From Nelumbo lutea (Eukaryota > Streptophyta > Magnoliopsida > Proteales > Nelumbonaceae): a stretch of DNA of 64,000 nt. Below are positions 11,340-24,355 of the stretch, piece after piece. The first letter of the stretch is position 1. Every line of letters begins with the position of its first letter. The stretch is taken from contig JAKGHH010000004.1 of assembly GCA_022828595.1 (NCBI GenBank), forward strand, positions 49,712,922 through 49,776,921, given 5' to 3'. The translations under genes and the position numbers were made by a program. Below the pieces are notes generated by a model. That model made no database searches. It saw nothing but the letters and a program-made list of their open reading frames with translations, and was not told where the DNA came from.

Positions 11340-12700
11340 CTTGTCTCATAGAAACTAATATGTTAGCTACTTCTGTGTCCTAGTATGTTGACTCCGGGGC
11401 TTCAACTCATGCGTGTAACTCATGAAAGGGGTTCAAAGTTAGCAGAAGATTGAGTGAAGGAGTGCTTATACTTAAAGATTGTCTTTATGTATAGAACTTG
11501 AGAAGAAATTTAATTTCTGTTTCTAAGTTGTGTGCTGATGGATATACTGTTTATTTTAGTAATATGATTACTGTTAAACAGAATAACAAATTCATCGCAT
11601 GCGGGGAACTGGAGAACGGTCTCTATGTTCTACATCCTTCTCTGGAAACTAACTTAACCGAAACTACGTCGGTCAAAAATCCCAAGAAAAGGAATCGTGA
11701 TACGATAAATCCCACGTGCCTCTAGCATTACCAACTTGGCCATATCAGTGTTGACCAAATCACAATGCTGGTAAAGGATGGTCCTTTGGATTTTTTAACC
11801 GTAGAAAATCTTCCCACTTGTGAGCCTTGCCTTCAAGGTAAGATGACTAAGCAGTCATTTGACGGTAAGCCTGAAAGATCTGCAGGCACACTTGACCTAA
11901 TACATACTGATGTATGTGGTCCCCTGAGTGTTAGGACACGAAATCAACACGTGTATTTCATCACCTTTACAGATGATTTTTCATGATATGATTACGTGTA
12001 CCTAATGAGGCACAAGTCTGAATCCTTTGAAAAGTTCAAAGAGTTCAGATAGGAAGTTGGGAAACAGTTAGGGAGAGAAATTAAGGCCATTTGATCAGAT
12101 CGAAGTGGCGAGTATCTCTCTGACGAATTCAGGGACTACTTAAAGGTCAATGGGATAGTGTCACAATTAGCTCCTCCTGCCACACCTCAACTCAACGGTG
12201 TTTCAGAGAGGAGGAATAGAACTTTGTTGGACATGGTCTGGTCACTTCTCGTATACTCAGAATTACCCACATCCTTTTGGGGACATGCATTAGAGACTGC
12301 TATCTACGTACTGAATCGGGTTCCAACCAAATTGGTTTCAAAGACTCCATATGAATTGTGGACCGGAAGGAAGCCAAGTGTAAGACACTTGAAGTTTGGG
12401 GTTGTCCTGCACATGTTAAAAGAACAAGTGCGAACAAGTTGGAATCCAAAATCAGTCGTTGCCTATTTATAGACTACCCAAAAGATTCGATGGGTTATCT
12501 ATTCTATGACCCAAGTGAGCAGAAAGTGTTCTACAGTTGAAACGCCCAATTCTTATAAACCGAATACATCCTGGACACCCATCATCAGGAAATAGTTCTT
12601 GATGAGGAGAACTCAGGAGCAGTGGGAGATGTTTCATAGGTTCTAGGTAGTGACCAACCTAGAAGATCCACTCAGGTATCCAGGCCACCAGTTCGATATG
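11340..12700 (+). pseudogene. Copia B protease-integrase pseudogene
   Basis: The protease keeps an intact VDSGAS active-site motif at about 11387, but a stop precedes it and about 90 bp are lost after it. The gag-pre-integrase HHCC zinc region spans about 11720-11835, with the CEPCLQGK stretch intact. In the integrase core the first Asp (HTDVCGP), second Asp (SDRSGEY) and Glu (NGVSERRN) are all visible, but three or more stops interrupt the frame (for example the TGA near 11983 and a stop near 12091). The C-terminal part runs to about 12540. It is non-functional. Confidence 0.87.
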
Positions 12701-12723
12701 GTTATGACCAGGATAGTTACCTA

Positions 12724-14300
12724 GTGGAAACCTTGACTAGTGAGGAGGATCTCGTAACTTACGCGGAGGCTATGTTAGACATAGATTCTCAGAAATGGGT
12801 GGAGGCCATGAAAGCTGAGATGGACTCGATGGAGACCAATGGGGTCTGGACTCTAGTAGATCCGCCCTCCGGGGTAAAAGCAATTGGTTTCAAATGGATC
12901 TACAAGAGGAAGAAGGGCCTCGATGGCAGGATTGAGACCCACAAAGCACGTTTGGTGGCAAAAGGGTATACTCAGAAAGAAGGCATCGATTATGAGGAAA
13001 CATTTTTGCCCGTGGCCATGCTTAAATCCATTAGGATCCTCCTATTTGTAGTAGCGTACCATGACTACGAGATTTGGCAGATGGATATCAAAACCACGTT
13101 CCTGAATGGAGATCTTAGTGAAGATATCTACATGCAGCAGCCGCAAGGCTTCATTGCTGCTAGTCGGGAATACATGGTATGTAAACTCAATAGATCCATA
13201 TATGTACTTAAGCAGGCTTCTAGGAGTTGGAACATCCATTTTGATTCTGCCGTCAAAACGTTTGACTTTGAGCAGAACCCGGATGAGCCCTGTCTTACAG
13301 GAAGTCCAGTGGGGATAAGATCACCTTTTTGGTGTTGTACGTGGACGATATCCTACTCATGGGGAATGATGTAGGAATGTTGACTTCAATCAAGGTATGG
13401 CTATCATAGCAGTTCTCCATGAAAGATCTTGGAGAAGCTTCATATATACTGGGTCTTCGACTCTATAGAGATAGATCGAAGCAGATAATTGGATTATCCC
13501 AGGCTGCTTACATTGACAAAATTGTCAAAAGATACAGCATGGAGAACTCCAAGAAAGGAAATGTTCCTTTCAGGCACGAACTCACTCTCTCCAAGAAGAT
13601 GTCTCCCAAGACTTCTGAGGAGATTGAAGGCATGAGAGACGTTCCCTATGCCTCAGCCGTAGGGAGCATCATGTATGACATGCTGTGAACTTGCTCGGAC
13701 ATTGCTCAGGCGGTGAGTGTGGTAAGCAGATTCCAAACCAACCCAGGGTAGGAGCATTGGACTGCTGTGAAGAACATACTCAAATACCTTCGAAGGACAA
13801 AAGAGTTTTGTCTGGTATTCGATGGTAGTTCACTACAAATTCTAGGATATACCGATGCTGATTTCCAGTCAGATCTAGATGATAGAAAGTCTACATCTGG
13901 GTATATTTTCATGATAGGATCGTGTACTGTTTGCAAGAAAAGCAGCAAACAAGGGTCCACAACAGATTCCAAAACCAAGGCCAAGTACATTGCCGCAAGT
14001 GAAGCTGCCAAGGAAGCCGTGTGGATGAAGAAATTCATACATGAATTGTGAGTGATTCCGTCCAGCACATCACCCATCCCGTTGTTGTGTGACAACAATG
14101 GAGCGATCGCCTAGGCTAAAGAGCCTCAGGCCTACTCGAAGTCAAAGCACATCGAGAGGAAGTACCACATACTACGGGAGATCGTTGGTAGAGGGGACAT
14201 CCTAATTCAGAAGGTAGCATCAGCGGATAATGTGGCAGACCCATTGACTAAGCCACTGACACAGAAGGTGTTTGAGAAACACGTGGAAAGTATAACACTC
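12724..14300 (+). pseudogene. Copia B reverse transcriptase-RNase H pseudogene
   Basis: The RT is open from 12724 to about 13290 (over 180 RT residues), including the [12 protein letters not shown] region with its catalytic Asp. A frameshift then moves the YVDD box into another frame at about 13337-13348, where it is intact. Open pieces at 13419-13688 and 13767-14051 carry the RT thumb/connection and the RNase H motifs TDADFQSD and STSGY. The last RNase H part (14085-14300) has a stop in the CDNNGAIA region. Polypurine sequence follows at about 14327-14338. Confidence 0.9.
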
Positions 14301-15033
14301 TGGCTTGTACCAGATTGGACCTAAGTGCAAGTGGGAGCTGTTAGATAGTTTTGTATGCCCTTAGTTTCAATCCAATTTGTTGTACTTTTGACATTTAGTG
14401 TAAATAAATAAAGTGCATGTTTGATTCATGTTGTTTGGTATAATTCTGTGTAAGACCCTAAAACTGAACACTTATAGAGACTCGTGTTAGTTTTAAATGT
14501 TCATAGCCATTGGATAAGTCTGGGGAGATTTATCCTGCCAAGGCTGATACTGGTGTGCCACCAAGTGTTGGGATGGCTTGTCTCGGCCACCAAGGTAAGA
14601 CCCAAGGCACATGTAGTATGGGATTACTTGAATCCTTGAACCGGACCAGATTTCTAGTATTGCCCTGGACCTTGGAGACAGATGGGCAAAACTGGAAAGT
14701 TACACCTGACCCCTAGACTCGATTATGACACTTCACTAGGTATCGGATCGGACTGTATTTGATATGTCAATCAGTGAGATCCTTAGCGGGGGTCAAAACC
14801 TGGGCATGTTGGGGCAGTTTGAGAATTCATCTGAGTGAGTGATCATAGTGATAGGATCAGCCCCTTTGTCGAACAATGGTAATGATCAGGAATGCACTCT
14901 CTATGATGGAAACCAAACTGCCGGCAATTGATTTCAATCGTTAGAATTTTGTTTTGCAATATATATATATATATGTATGTATGTATATGTACGGTTTCAA
15001 AAAGGTTTGCAAATGGTTTTATTTCACGGGATC

Positions 15034-16618
15034 TGATGAACCTACAATTTATCTATATTTTATGAGGTTTTTGCATGAAATTTTATGATGGTTTAATTAA
15101 ATTTTGCCCTATTTTAGCTTGATTGCAAGAAATATTTCAGGGGAGCCAAATCAACAAAAAGAAGGCAAAAGCAAGAAAAGAAAACCCAAAATTTATCAAG
15201 TTCAGCCCGGCCCAGCCATGAGAGCAAGAGAATTTCATTCGGCCCAAGAAGAGCAAGTGAAACTCTTTGGAAAATCCAAGGGAAGAAGCCTAGCAAGAAG
15301 GAAATTTCGGCCCAGCCCATTTTTAGCCCAAATAACAGCCTAGAGTGTAGCCCACATGAGCTCAAAAGCAAGCTAAGTTGTAGCCCAAATAGCAGCCCAA
15401 AGGGAGCTAGGGGCGGCAACTTCTAGGAGTTTCTTGAAGAGAAGGAGGGAGCACTCTAGAAGGTTCATGAGGGGTGTAATACACCCCATTCTAGAGGCTT
15501 CAAGAAGGGGCAAGAGCCCCCTTGAAAAACTATATAAGGAGGCCTCTAGGAGGGGAGAAAGTTGTTCAATTGCTTGAGAGGAAGGCTCTCCCACTCTTAG
15601 AGGTTCGGCCACCTTGAGAGAAGAGAAGAGAAGAAGGCTAGGCGCAAGGAAGAAGAAGAATAAGGGCTGAAGGAAGTTCAAGACAAGCAAGCTAGAAGGA
15701 AAAGGTGAGTTCGAATTGAGGGTTTGTGATTCAAAGATCTTTTATAATAAATCATTTGTAGTTTCATTCTCTTTTGATTTGAATTCAATTTCTTTGTTAT
15801 ATTTTCTTTCTTCTTTCTCCTTGTTTCCATTCTACCTTGATGTATTTCAGCTTGTAAAATTTCAGTTCAGCAATCTAATTCTTTTTGATTCATTCAAATG
15901 GTCATGAATTATACTTGAAGTTTCTTGAATAAGGGTGTGATTGTTGAGTAATTCGGCCAACTAACCTTCAAAACTCAGATCTGAGATTGCAAGATCTGAA
16001 TTGCTTGAAAAAGAATTCAGATCTGAAATTTTCAGATTGGGCGAATTAATCTACAGCTTGGAATTCCTAGAATGCTTGAGAGAGACTCTAGGAATTCAGA
16101 TCTACTATTCAAGAACTGAATTGAGTGCAAGGTTAGAGATAACTTGCACAATTCAGTTGGTGATCAATTCAAATTTGAATTGATGCCTTAGAAGTGTTTG
16201 AAGAAATGCATGCATGGGGATTAGATTCTTGCTAGAGATAGAAGAACCGTCACTCATGCATAGGATGAACATGCGCTTGAGAGAGGCTGTTCATGACCTT
16301 GGGGTTTCACCAAACCAAGGCTCAATCATGATTTATTCGAATGATCCAAATTGATAGATTGCTGAATTCTGAAATTGACATTTACTGCTTACTCTTCTAA
16401 CCTGATTTGAAGGCAATTGGGCCAATGATTTAGATAGATTTTAATTTAGGATTTCTTAGCTTTCATTAGAGTTTAGATTTATTTGTTGATTAGATAAGAA
16501 GTGCTCAATTTAGTATTGGTGATTGTTTCCTAAATCCTCGTGGGAACGATACTTCACTCTCTACTTTATTACTTGAACGGCTAGTGCACTTGCTAGTGTC
16601 ACAATGAGCCACACATCA
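15034..16618 (+). mobile_element. Solo LTR of a non-coding LARD-like element
   Basis: This 1585-bp unit begins TGATGAACC and ends CACACATCA. It is bounded by GGATC at 15029-15033 and 16619-16623, a perfect 5-bp target duplication within the 3' LTR of B. It has no PBS, internal region or second LTR, so it is a solo LTR, normally left by recombination between two LTRs. It matches the LTR at 29675-31273 along its length, including the first 300 bp of U3 (type I). A TATATAAG box lies at 15531-15538. Confidence 0.93.
15531..15538 (+). promoter_or_regulatory. TATA box in the solo LARD LTR
   Basis: TATATAAG is conserved at the same LTR position in all four LARD LTRs of the window (minus-strand copies at 30769-30776 and 36296-36303, plus-strand copy at 39097-39104). 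It is the likely core promoter of the element. Confidence 0.55.
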
Positions 16619-17894
16619 GGATCCATGTGAGTAGAGAGTGCAGCACTGTTCCTTGTAGCCGAGGGAGAGGTCCTCTCTTGTCGGGCAGTGCTTGATCATT
16701 AAGGGCTGAGAGGTTAAGGGTAAGACCATTTAGGATAATACCTGATGGGCTAATCTTGCACCTGTCCACAATCCCTAGGTTTTTATAAGATGGCTTGACC
16801 CAGGGACCACTTAATGTAAGTGTTGGGCCCATAGGGTCTATTTGATGGGCTCAGGGGTTCACTGAGCTTTTCAGTGAATTCGGCTGGGCCTTGTAATAAA
16901 GGTTGGGCCGAACCCATGTGGCTAGTGTATAGATCAATGCTTGGGTCCCATGCCATACAAAGAAGCCCAACTGGGCAGCAGATTGGAAACTAGTTAAACA
17001 CTGAACACTTAATGGGCCAAAAGCCCATTACTAGCTGGGCTGATATGATCACCCATCTATGGGGTGAATCTGAGATTAATGTTAGTAAAAGGATTGGGCC
17101 TTTAACCTTATCCACTCTGGGAGACCAAATTCAAATCAGATTTGAATCTGGTATCCTCCTGATAAGATCAGGAGTAAACTAACTTAATCTGCAGATAGGA
17201 TTAAGATAATCCCCCATCGAAATATTGATTTGGATTGGGATAACTCCTAATTAGGAGGTTTTCTTAATCAAGAAGAAAGGAGGAGAAACCCTAAGAGAAA
17301 TACATTAGATTTCGACCCAAGGGTTTTTGAGGAATCAAGAAAGCATCCTGCGAATTGAGATTAGATCTCATACAGACTCTAGAGAGAAGAGAAACAATTC
17401 AGCCATCTTCATCCCAGGAGTTCTCCTCCAGCCGCCGCCATTCCCTCTTGCAACATTTGATCTTTGCAGCAATAGGAAGTCAAGAAAATAGTTCTTGACA
17501 TCAATTTTGCAAGAAAGACTGATAAAGATTCTGTGTTTAAAGTTTCCAGAGGGTTCTTGCGAAGGATCTAGTGTGTGGGACGCACCCTGCTAGTTCCGTT
17601 CCACTCATAGTTGTGTTATCTTCAGCAGGAGCGGATCTTGGTGTCTTCTTTGGGCATGAACACTAACTTTGGGAGATACTGTTTCTCCGGATCAGGTATA
17701 ATCCTCCCTTTTTTCTTTTTTGTTCAGATCTAGTTCGATTATGGTTCAAGTAGAATCCTTGAATATTGTATTCTAAATTTAAAGAATATGATTCCCAGAT
17801 GGGAGAAGGTAGGAAATTTTGTGAAATTCGCCCTCCCATTTCGCAACCATCATGGCATCCATTAGATGGATCCTACCATTCTTTCAAAAATAGC

Positions 17895-17912
17895 TCCCCG
17901 GCAACGGCGCCA
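17895..17912 (-). other. PBS of the Gypsy derivative (Asp-tRNA type)
   Basis: On the minus strand, TGGCGCCGTTGCCGGGGA follows the LTR end by six bases. It is the standard primer-binding sequence of many plant Gypsy elements and is complementary to Asp tRNA. Copia B inserted a few bases downstream of it. Confidence 0.88.
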
Positions 17913-17918
17913 AAATTT

Positions 17919-20080
17919 TGACGGGTTATCGAAGTCCTCAAAATTAATGCTAGTCCCACCTTACAATAAATTTGTAGTAACAGTGGTACCAGGTCGAATC
18001 CCACGGGGAGCTAGTAATTTCTCAGCCGAATGCGCAATTTAAAGAGTGGGAAATTCGAATGAATAAAATTCAAGAATAACAAAAGAGCAAACAACTACAA
18101 GGAAAATTCAGTCTTACCGAATTCTGATCCAAGGGTTCGGATTGAGTCAATTGGTCATCGATCATAGGTAAATTTCAACAGTCTTGCAATTCAAGTATTT
18201 AACCTTAGGATTTATTAGGATAGCCATAATAAACCTCGTGTTTTCTTGGATTAGTTGACCAAACTCAGCATTCAATCAACACTTATCATTAACCGAATGG
18301 GTATGATAGCGTTCCATATCAATTAACGATAGCAATAACCTTTGTAAAAATAGTCAAACCAATGCAACAATAATTGAGATAGCTGCAATTATCGAATCTT
18401 GTTCCATTGATTCCCTTTAGGTTAAAACATGCCAATGCATTGGTCAAAGGCTGTCACGAACAATTTACCCAAAAAGATATTAACCTAATTGCTACTTGTA
18501 CCACTATTCGTGACAGTTACGGATCATCGAATCATGGATAGCAGTAGGAAGATCAACATTAATTAATTTTTCATACTAATCCATATTAACTTCCATATGA
18601 ACATGCACAAGAATCAATGAATACTTGAATTAAAAGCAAGAAATTAAATTAAACACACAACCTCACGATGACACAATCGAATCAACAATCCCCCTTGAAT
18701 CAAAAAAGAAAAGCTTAGCCGAATGCGCAATTTAAAGAGTGGGAAATTCGAATGAATAAAATTCAAGAATAACAAAAGAACAAACAACTACAAGGAAAAT
18801 TTAGTCTTACCGAATTCTGATCCAAGGGTTCGGATTGAGTCAATTGGTCATCGATCATAGGTAAATTTCAACAGTCTTGCAATTCAAGTATTTAACCTTA
18901 GGATTTATTAAGATAGCCATAATAAACCTCGTGTTTTCTTGGATTAGTTGACCAAACTCAGCATTCAATCAACACTTATCATTAACCGAATGGGTATGAT
19001 AGCGTTCCATATCAATTAATGATAGCAATAACCTTTGTGAAAACAGTTAAACCAAAACAACAATAATTGAGATAGCTGCAATTATTGAATCTTGTTCCAT
19101 TGATTCCCTTTAGGTTAAAACATGCCAATGCATTTGTCAAAGGCTGTCATGAACAATTTACCCAAAAAGATATTAACCTAATTGCTACGTGTACCACTAT
19201 TCGTGACAATTACGGATCATCGAATCATGGATAGCAGAAGGAAGATCAACATTAATTAATTTGTCATACTAATCCATATTAACTTCCATAATAACATGCA
19301 CAAGAATCAACGAATACTTGAATTAAAAGCAAAAAATTAAATTAAACACATAACCTCACGATGACACAATCGAATCAACAATCCCCCTTGAATCAAAAAA
19401 GAAAAGCTTAGCTGCTCATGGTTGTCGACTCCCTCTTATTCTGCTTCCCAAATGGATGGACTGATCTTCTGAATTGATTGAGTGCTTCAGTGATGGAGTG
19501 ATGCCTAATTGCCCCCCCCCCCTTTATATAGCTTTAGGAGGAGGGGCTCTCTCCAACTCCTCTTAGGAGATAATCCTCAAAAATAGAAAGTCCTAATCAA
19601 TTTTGATCTAATCTCAATCATCTTTATCCTTCTAGAATTACATTTGAAATTTCAATTTGATGGGATTCTTTATTTTTTAATTCGAGTTGGGCTCTTTAAT
19701 AACTTGGGCCGCTACAAGGTTCCCTGCGAATTGGACTCCAGCTGTGAACTGGGCTTTACTATGAATTTTTTCTGAATTCGTGCCTGATTTTTACCTCGCC
19801 GAATTAGTCAAAACCCAAAACACTAGAGTTGTGGAGTTCTCCCTTATCTTTTCAATGCATCTTGAATCATCCCAATCGGAGTCTGGAATTGAGAGTTATG
19901 ACCCGATTACTGAACGGTGCCGAAACTATGCAAAATCATCTGATTTGCCTTGTTTTCCTCCAGTTGCCTTCTTGCTTGCCCTGAATCGAAATACAAAAGT
20001 AATGAGTCCAATTAAGTGCTAATTTACTATAAAAGAATGAGTATTTGGGGATAAAAATATGATAATTTTTATTTTCATCA
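17919..20080 (-). repeat. 5' LTR of the Gypsy derivative, with internal duplication
   Basis: On the minus strand this LTR starts TGATGAAAAT at 20080 and ends ACCCGTCA at 17919, 2162 bp in all. A minus-strand TATATAAAG with an 11-C run (plus-strand view) lies near 19510-19530 and is the probable promoter. The LTR contains a 693-bp tandem duplication, so its original length was near 1.47 kb. Confidence 0.87.
18024..19409 (-). repeat. 693-bp tandem duplication inside the Gypsy LTR
   Basis: Unit 1 is 18024-18716 and unit 2 is 18717-19409. Landmarks in the two units are offset by exactly 693 bp at both ends. They differ by scattered substitutions (for example a GTTCATGACAG-type change and A/G changes), so the duplication is old enough to have diverged slightly. 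Confidence 0.92.
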
Positions 20081-20085
20081 GTTTC

Positions 20086-21400
20086 ACTTGCGGTAATGTA
20101 CTCAGACTTGGTTATGAAATTTGTACTGCTTTTCCAACTAACTGCATAGGACCCCATCATGAAGATGTGTCCAGATGTTGACTTTCTATCATCTAGGTCT
20201 GACTAAAAATTGGCATTGGTATACCCAAGGATCTATAGTGAACTACCATCGAAGGCCAAACAAAACTCTTTTGTCCTTTTAAGGTATTTAAGTATGTTCT
20301 TTATAGTAGTCCAATGCTCTTGTCCTAGGTCAATTTGGTATCTACTTACCACACTCATGACCTAAGCAATGTCTGGTTGAGTGCATGGCATGGCATACAT
20401 GATGCTCCCTACGATAGAGGCATAGGGAACTTCCTTCATGCTCTTAATCTCCTTAGGTGTCTTGGGAGACATTCCCTTGGAGAGAGTGACTCCATGCCTG
20501 TAAGGAACATTTCCTTTCTTGGAGCTCTATACATTGTATCTCTTCACTATTTTGTCAATGTAAGTAGACTGGGATAATCCTATTATCCTCTTCAATCTAT
20601 CTCTATAGAGTTGAGGTTCCAAAATATAAGAGGCTTCTCCAAGATCTTTCATGGAGAATTGCTGTTAAAGCCATACTTTCACCGTAATCAACATTCCTAC
20701 ATCATTCCCAATGAGTAGAATGTCATCTACATATAGAACCAAGAATGTAACCTTATCCCCACTGGTCTTCCTTTAAATACAAGGTTCATCTGGAATCTAC
20801 TCAAAGTCAAACTGTTTGATGGTAGAGTCAAACCAGATGTTCTAGCTTCTAGAAACTTGCTTACGTCCATATATGGATCGATTAAGTTTACATACCATGT
20901 GTTCCTGACCTGCAACTATGAAACCTTGCGGTTGCTACATATAGGTATTTTGAGTAAGATCTCCATTCAAGAACACGGTTTCGACATCCATTTGCCAAAT
21001 CTTGTAGTCATGGTATGCTGCTACAGCTAACAGGATTCTAATGGATTTTAGCATGGCCACGGATGAAAAGATTTTCTCATAGTTGATTCCCTCTTTCTAA
21101 GTGTACCCTTTCACTACAAAATAAGCCTTGTAGGTCTCAACTTTACCATCGGGGCCTTTCTTCCTCTTATAGATCCATTTGCAACCAATTGCTTTTACCC
21201 CAAGGGGCGGATCTACTAGAGTCCAGACTCCATTGGTCTTCATTGAGTTCATTTCAACTCTCAGGGCATCTACCAACTTCAAGGATTCTATGTCCAACAT
21301 AACTTCCATATAAGTCATAGGATCCTCCTCATTGGTCATGGCTTCCACCAAGTAACTTTCTTAGTTATAGCCGTAATGAACTAGAGGCTTAGATACCAGG
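20086..21400 (-). pseudogene. Copia C reverse transcriptase-RNase H pseudogene
   Basis: The RT N-terminal half is open at 21351-21097 (84 residues). Later parts alternate between frames. The YVDD box is intact on the minus strand at 20722-20733. The RT connection and the first part of RNase H lie at 20300-20690 and 20081-20300, with many stops. The gene ends here at the Gypsy target repeat and continues at 6145. It is non-functional. Confidence 0.86.
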
Positions 21401-22890
21401 GTAGATCTCCTAGGTTGATTATTATCTATAACTTATGGGACATCTCCCACTACCCCTGAGCTCTCCTCATCAAGAACAACTTCCTGACAATGAATGTTCA
21501 GGATGTAAGTTTCTTCCAAGAAATGGGCATTTCGACTATAAAACACTTTCTACTCTCCTGGGTCATAGAATAAGTACCCTACAGAGCCTTTGGGGTAACC
21601 TACAAATAGGCAATGGCTGGTCTTAGATTCAAATTTGTTAGCACTTGTTATTTTAACTTGTATTGGACAACCCCAAATCTTCAAGTGTCTCACACTTGGT
21701 TTCTTACTGGTCTAAAGCTCATAGGGAGTCTTCGGAATGGATTTGGTTCGATCCCGATTCAGCACATATATTGCAATCTCTAATGTGTATTCCCAAAAGG
21801 ATGTAGGTAATTCCGAGTGGACGAGAAGTGATCGGACCATATCCAATAAAGTTCAGTTCCTCCTTTTTGACACACCGTTTAACTGTGGTGTAACAAGAGG
21901 AGCCAATTGTGATATATCCCATTTTATTTGAAGTAGTCCCTGAATTTTTCAGAGAGATATTCACCTTCTCGATCTGATCGAAGGGCCTTAATGTGTTTTC
22001 CTAACTATTTCTCTACCTCTTGTCTGAACACTTTGAACTTTTCAAAGGATTCAGACTTGTGTCTCATTAGGTACACGTAACCATAACGTGAATGATCATT
22101 GGTAAATGTTATGAAATAAATGTGCTGGTTACATGTCCTAACATTCATGGGATCACATACATCAGTAAGTATAAGGTCAAGTGTGTCTGTAGATCTTTTA
22201 GGCTTACCGATAAATGGTCATTTTGTCATCTTACCCTAAAGGCAAGGTTCACAGGTTGGAAGATCTTCTACAGTTTATAAATCCAAAGCACAATTCTTTA
22301 CCAATCTTGTGATACGATCTACGTTAATGTGGCCAAGTCGGTAATGCCACAAGCATGTAAGATTATCTGTATCATGAGTTCTTTTCTTGGGGTTATTATC
22401 CAACGTAGTTTTGGTTAAATTCGTATCTAGAGAAGGATGGAGAACATAGAGACCACTCTCAAGTTTTCCATAAGTAATAAATTTGTTATTCCGTTTAATA
22501 GTAATCATATTACTGAACAAAATAGAATAACCATCCATGCATAATTTTGAAACAGAAATCAAATTTCTTCTCAAATTTGGCACATAAAGACAATCTTTTA
22601 ATGTAATAATTTCCTCTGAAATACAATTCTACAGTTTCTGTAGTTGTAGCTACAACATTTGCAAAAGTCCCCAAGTAAAGTATCACTTCCCCGTCACTCA
22701 GCCTTCTGCTTGTCTTGAACCCCTGTAGTGTATTACATGCATGAATAGAAGCCTCAGATTCAATACACCAGGATGTAGAAGTAACCAACATATTGGTTTC
22801 TATAACAAAGGATTCAAAATTACCTTGTTTCTTGGTCTCCAAGTACTAAGGACAATTCCTCTTCCAATGGTCGGTCAGCTTGCAGAAGTG
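21401..22890 (-). pseudogene. Copia C protease-integrase pseudogene
   Basis: On the minus strand, from 22842 down, the protease region reads SWCIESEASIHAC: both the catalytic Asp and the Gly of D-S-G are replaced. The region after it is open at 22583-22275 and carries the pre-integrase HHCC start. The integrase core (about 22250-21640) is broken into short frames. The linker rich in Pro/Arg follows at 21640-21380. It is non-functional by stops and by loss of the protease motif. Confidence 0.83.
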
Positions 22891-23610
22891 ACAGACATCT
22901 AACGTCTTGTCCTTTTTCTACCTTTTAGGCTTACTAACCTTCTTCTGAGGTTTTTTCTTTGCCTTCCTCTTCTTCTTGCCCAATTTGCCACCTTCAACAA
23001 GCATGGCCATGGGCTCATCCTTTATTAGTTCTTCGGCCCTTTGCAACATATTGTTGAGTTTCTGAAAGCTAACACTTAGCTTGTTCATATTATAATTCAT
23101 GATGAACTGATTGAAGGAAGAAGGCAAAGAATTCAAAATGGCATCAACTTTAGGGATATAATCTTGCCCATATCCAAGAGCTTCCAATTCATTAATGTAT
23201 CACATCTTAAGACAATGATCATGAACTAGCTAGTTCTTAGACATTTGAGTAGTCATAAACTGCTTTAAGACCTTTTGGTGAGTAGAACGATTATGCTCTT
23301 CGTACATAGTCCTTAGATTATCAAAGATATCCTTGGACACTTTGATTTGATCGAACTGTCGTTGTATCTAATTATCTAAGAAGGCTATGATGTAGCACTG
23401 GACAAAAGGGTTTTTCTATTCCCATTCTCGATATTCCCTCTTGCAGGCCTCAAAAGCCCTATCACCCGGACGATCCGGAGTAAGGTTCTTAACAACATTG
23501 TCCAATTTCTCGGACGTCAAAACTAACATAAGGTTACAGAACTAGTCAACGTAGTTAGGGCCCATAAGCTTATTATTGTCTAACAGTTTGGCGAATTGTC
23601 CATTTTCCAT
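22891..23610 (-). pseudogene. Copia C gag pseudogene
   Basis: The start ATG is at 23610 on the minus strand, equivalent to the gag start of F. Several stops break the N-terminal half. The C-terminal half, 23187-22918, is open and ends in the lysine-rich stretch. The zinc knuckle follows at about 22870-22905 with a frameshift. The family copy in G is far better preserved. Confidence 0.84.
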
Positions 23611-24341
23611 TTCTGGTAAAGGCAAAGCAAATATTAATCCACAACCTAATTTGATTCATGTTATCTACATAGAAATTGCTTTTAATCTATGTTCCATTTC
23701 CATTTATTCATCTCTAAGATTTCCCTCCCATCTCAGTGATGGAGACTGCGTTGTATGTCTCTGAAAATATGGAAAACCACATACAGTGCATGGAAAAATC
23801 ATAATTACCAAGAAAACAAAATTAGAGGGCTGCACTGTGATAGTCTTGGACATCTTGCAAACCTGCAAAGGAAAAATCAATCACAGATCACAGAATCGAA
23901 ATCTGCCAAATCGCAGATCGCAAAACTTCTTTCTATGAAAACTTCTTCTCATCTATCGCACACTCCAGCAATCTCCAAATGAACTTAATCAGAAAATAAA
24001 CTTAATTTTTCTATTATTACATCACATTGAATCCAATACAATTTGTCTAAAAAAAATTATTTACAAACCAAATCGAATAGAATAGAAATAGTAGGGTGCA
24101 CAAACATTGGCACTAGAAAGATTCGATCTCCACCACACGTGCAGCCCAGGAATTCAAGATACATTCACAAAACAATTCCATAAATATAGCAGAATAATAA
24201 AGATTTATTTTTCAGATCATACGCCCAAAAATCTAGGAACCAATTCCCAGAGAAACTGCTAACTACGCAAATCGGGTAAAACGCCTTCTGCCCATTTACG
24301 TAGAATTAGATCTGATCTAATTCGGTTCAAGACTTGAACAT

Positions 24342-24354
24342 GGCTCTAATACCA
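24342..24354 (-). other. PBS of Copia C
   Basis: The minus strand reads TGGTATTAGAGCC, one mismatch from the initiator Met-tRNA PBS of B, one base after the LTR end. Confidence 0.85.
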
Positions 24355-24355
24355 T

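Larger units (their letters stand above)
6784..17886 (+). mobile_element. Copia B, full-length degenerate LTR retrotransposon
   Basis: This is the only Copia copy complete from LTR to LTR with both flanks in view. AAAAT lies at 6779-6783 and again at 17887-17891, a perfect 5-bp target duplication. The layout is 5' LTR, PBS, 1.8-kb leader, gag, protease, integrase, RT, RNase H, polypurine tract, 3' LTR. Removing the nested solo LTR and its TSD leaves about 9.5 kb. It sits in the PBS-proximal part of the Gypsy derivative. Stops and frameshifts occur in every domain. Its two LTRs show scattered differences by eye, so it is not a recent insertion. Confidence 0.95.
14339..17886 (+). repeat. 3' LTR of Copia B, split by a solo LTR
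   Basis: It starts TGTTAGATAG after the polypurine tract and ends CTTTCA before the AAAAT target repeat. A 1585-bp foreign LTR plus a 5-bp target repeat interrupt it at 15034-16623. The two halves together give an LTR of about 1.96 kb, matching the 5' LTR. A TA/TATG simple repeat at 14959-14990 is longer than in the 5' LTR. Confidence 0.92.
6146..20080 (-). mobile_element. Gypsy-type LTR element, internally deleted, interrupted by Copia B
   Basis: On the minus strand the order is 5' LTR (20080 to 17919), an Asp-tRNA-type PBS, a short internal region, and a truncated 3' LTR (6364 to 6146). The LTR ends are TGATG...CATCA. The flanks are GCTTC (6141-6145) and GTTTC (20081-20085), a 5-bp target duplication with one mismatch inside an RNase H gene. 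Without the nested B, the internal region is only about 450 bp and encodes just a Gag relic. It is therefore a deletion derivative that could not have moved without help. Confidence 0.87.

Noticed and set aside
14959..14990. TA/TATG simple repeat as a possible regulatory site
   Set aside because: A variable-length AT microsatellite occurs at the same position in several LTRs. There is nothing to support a function.
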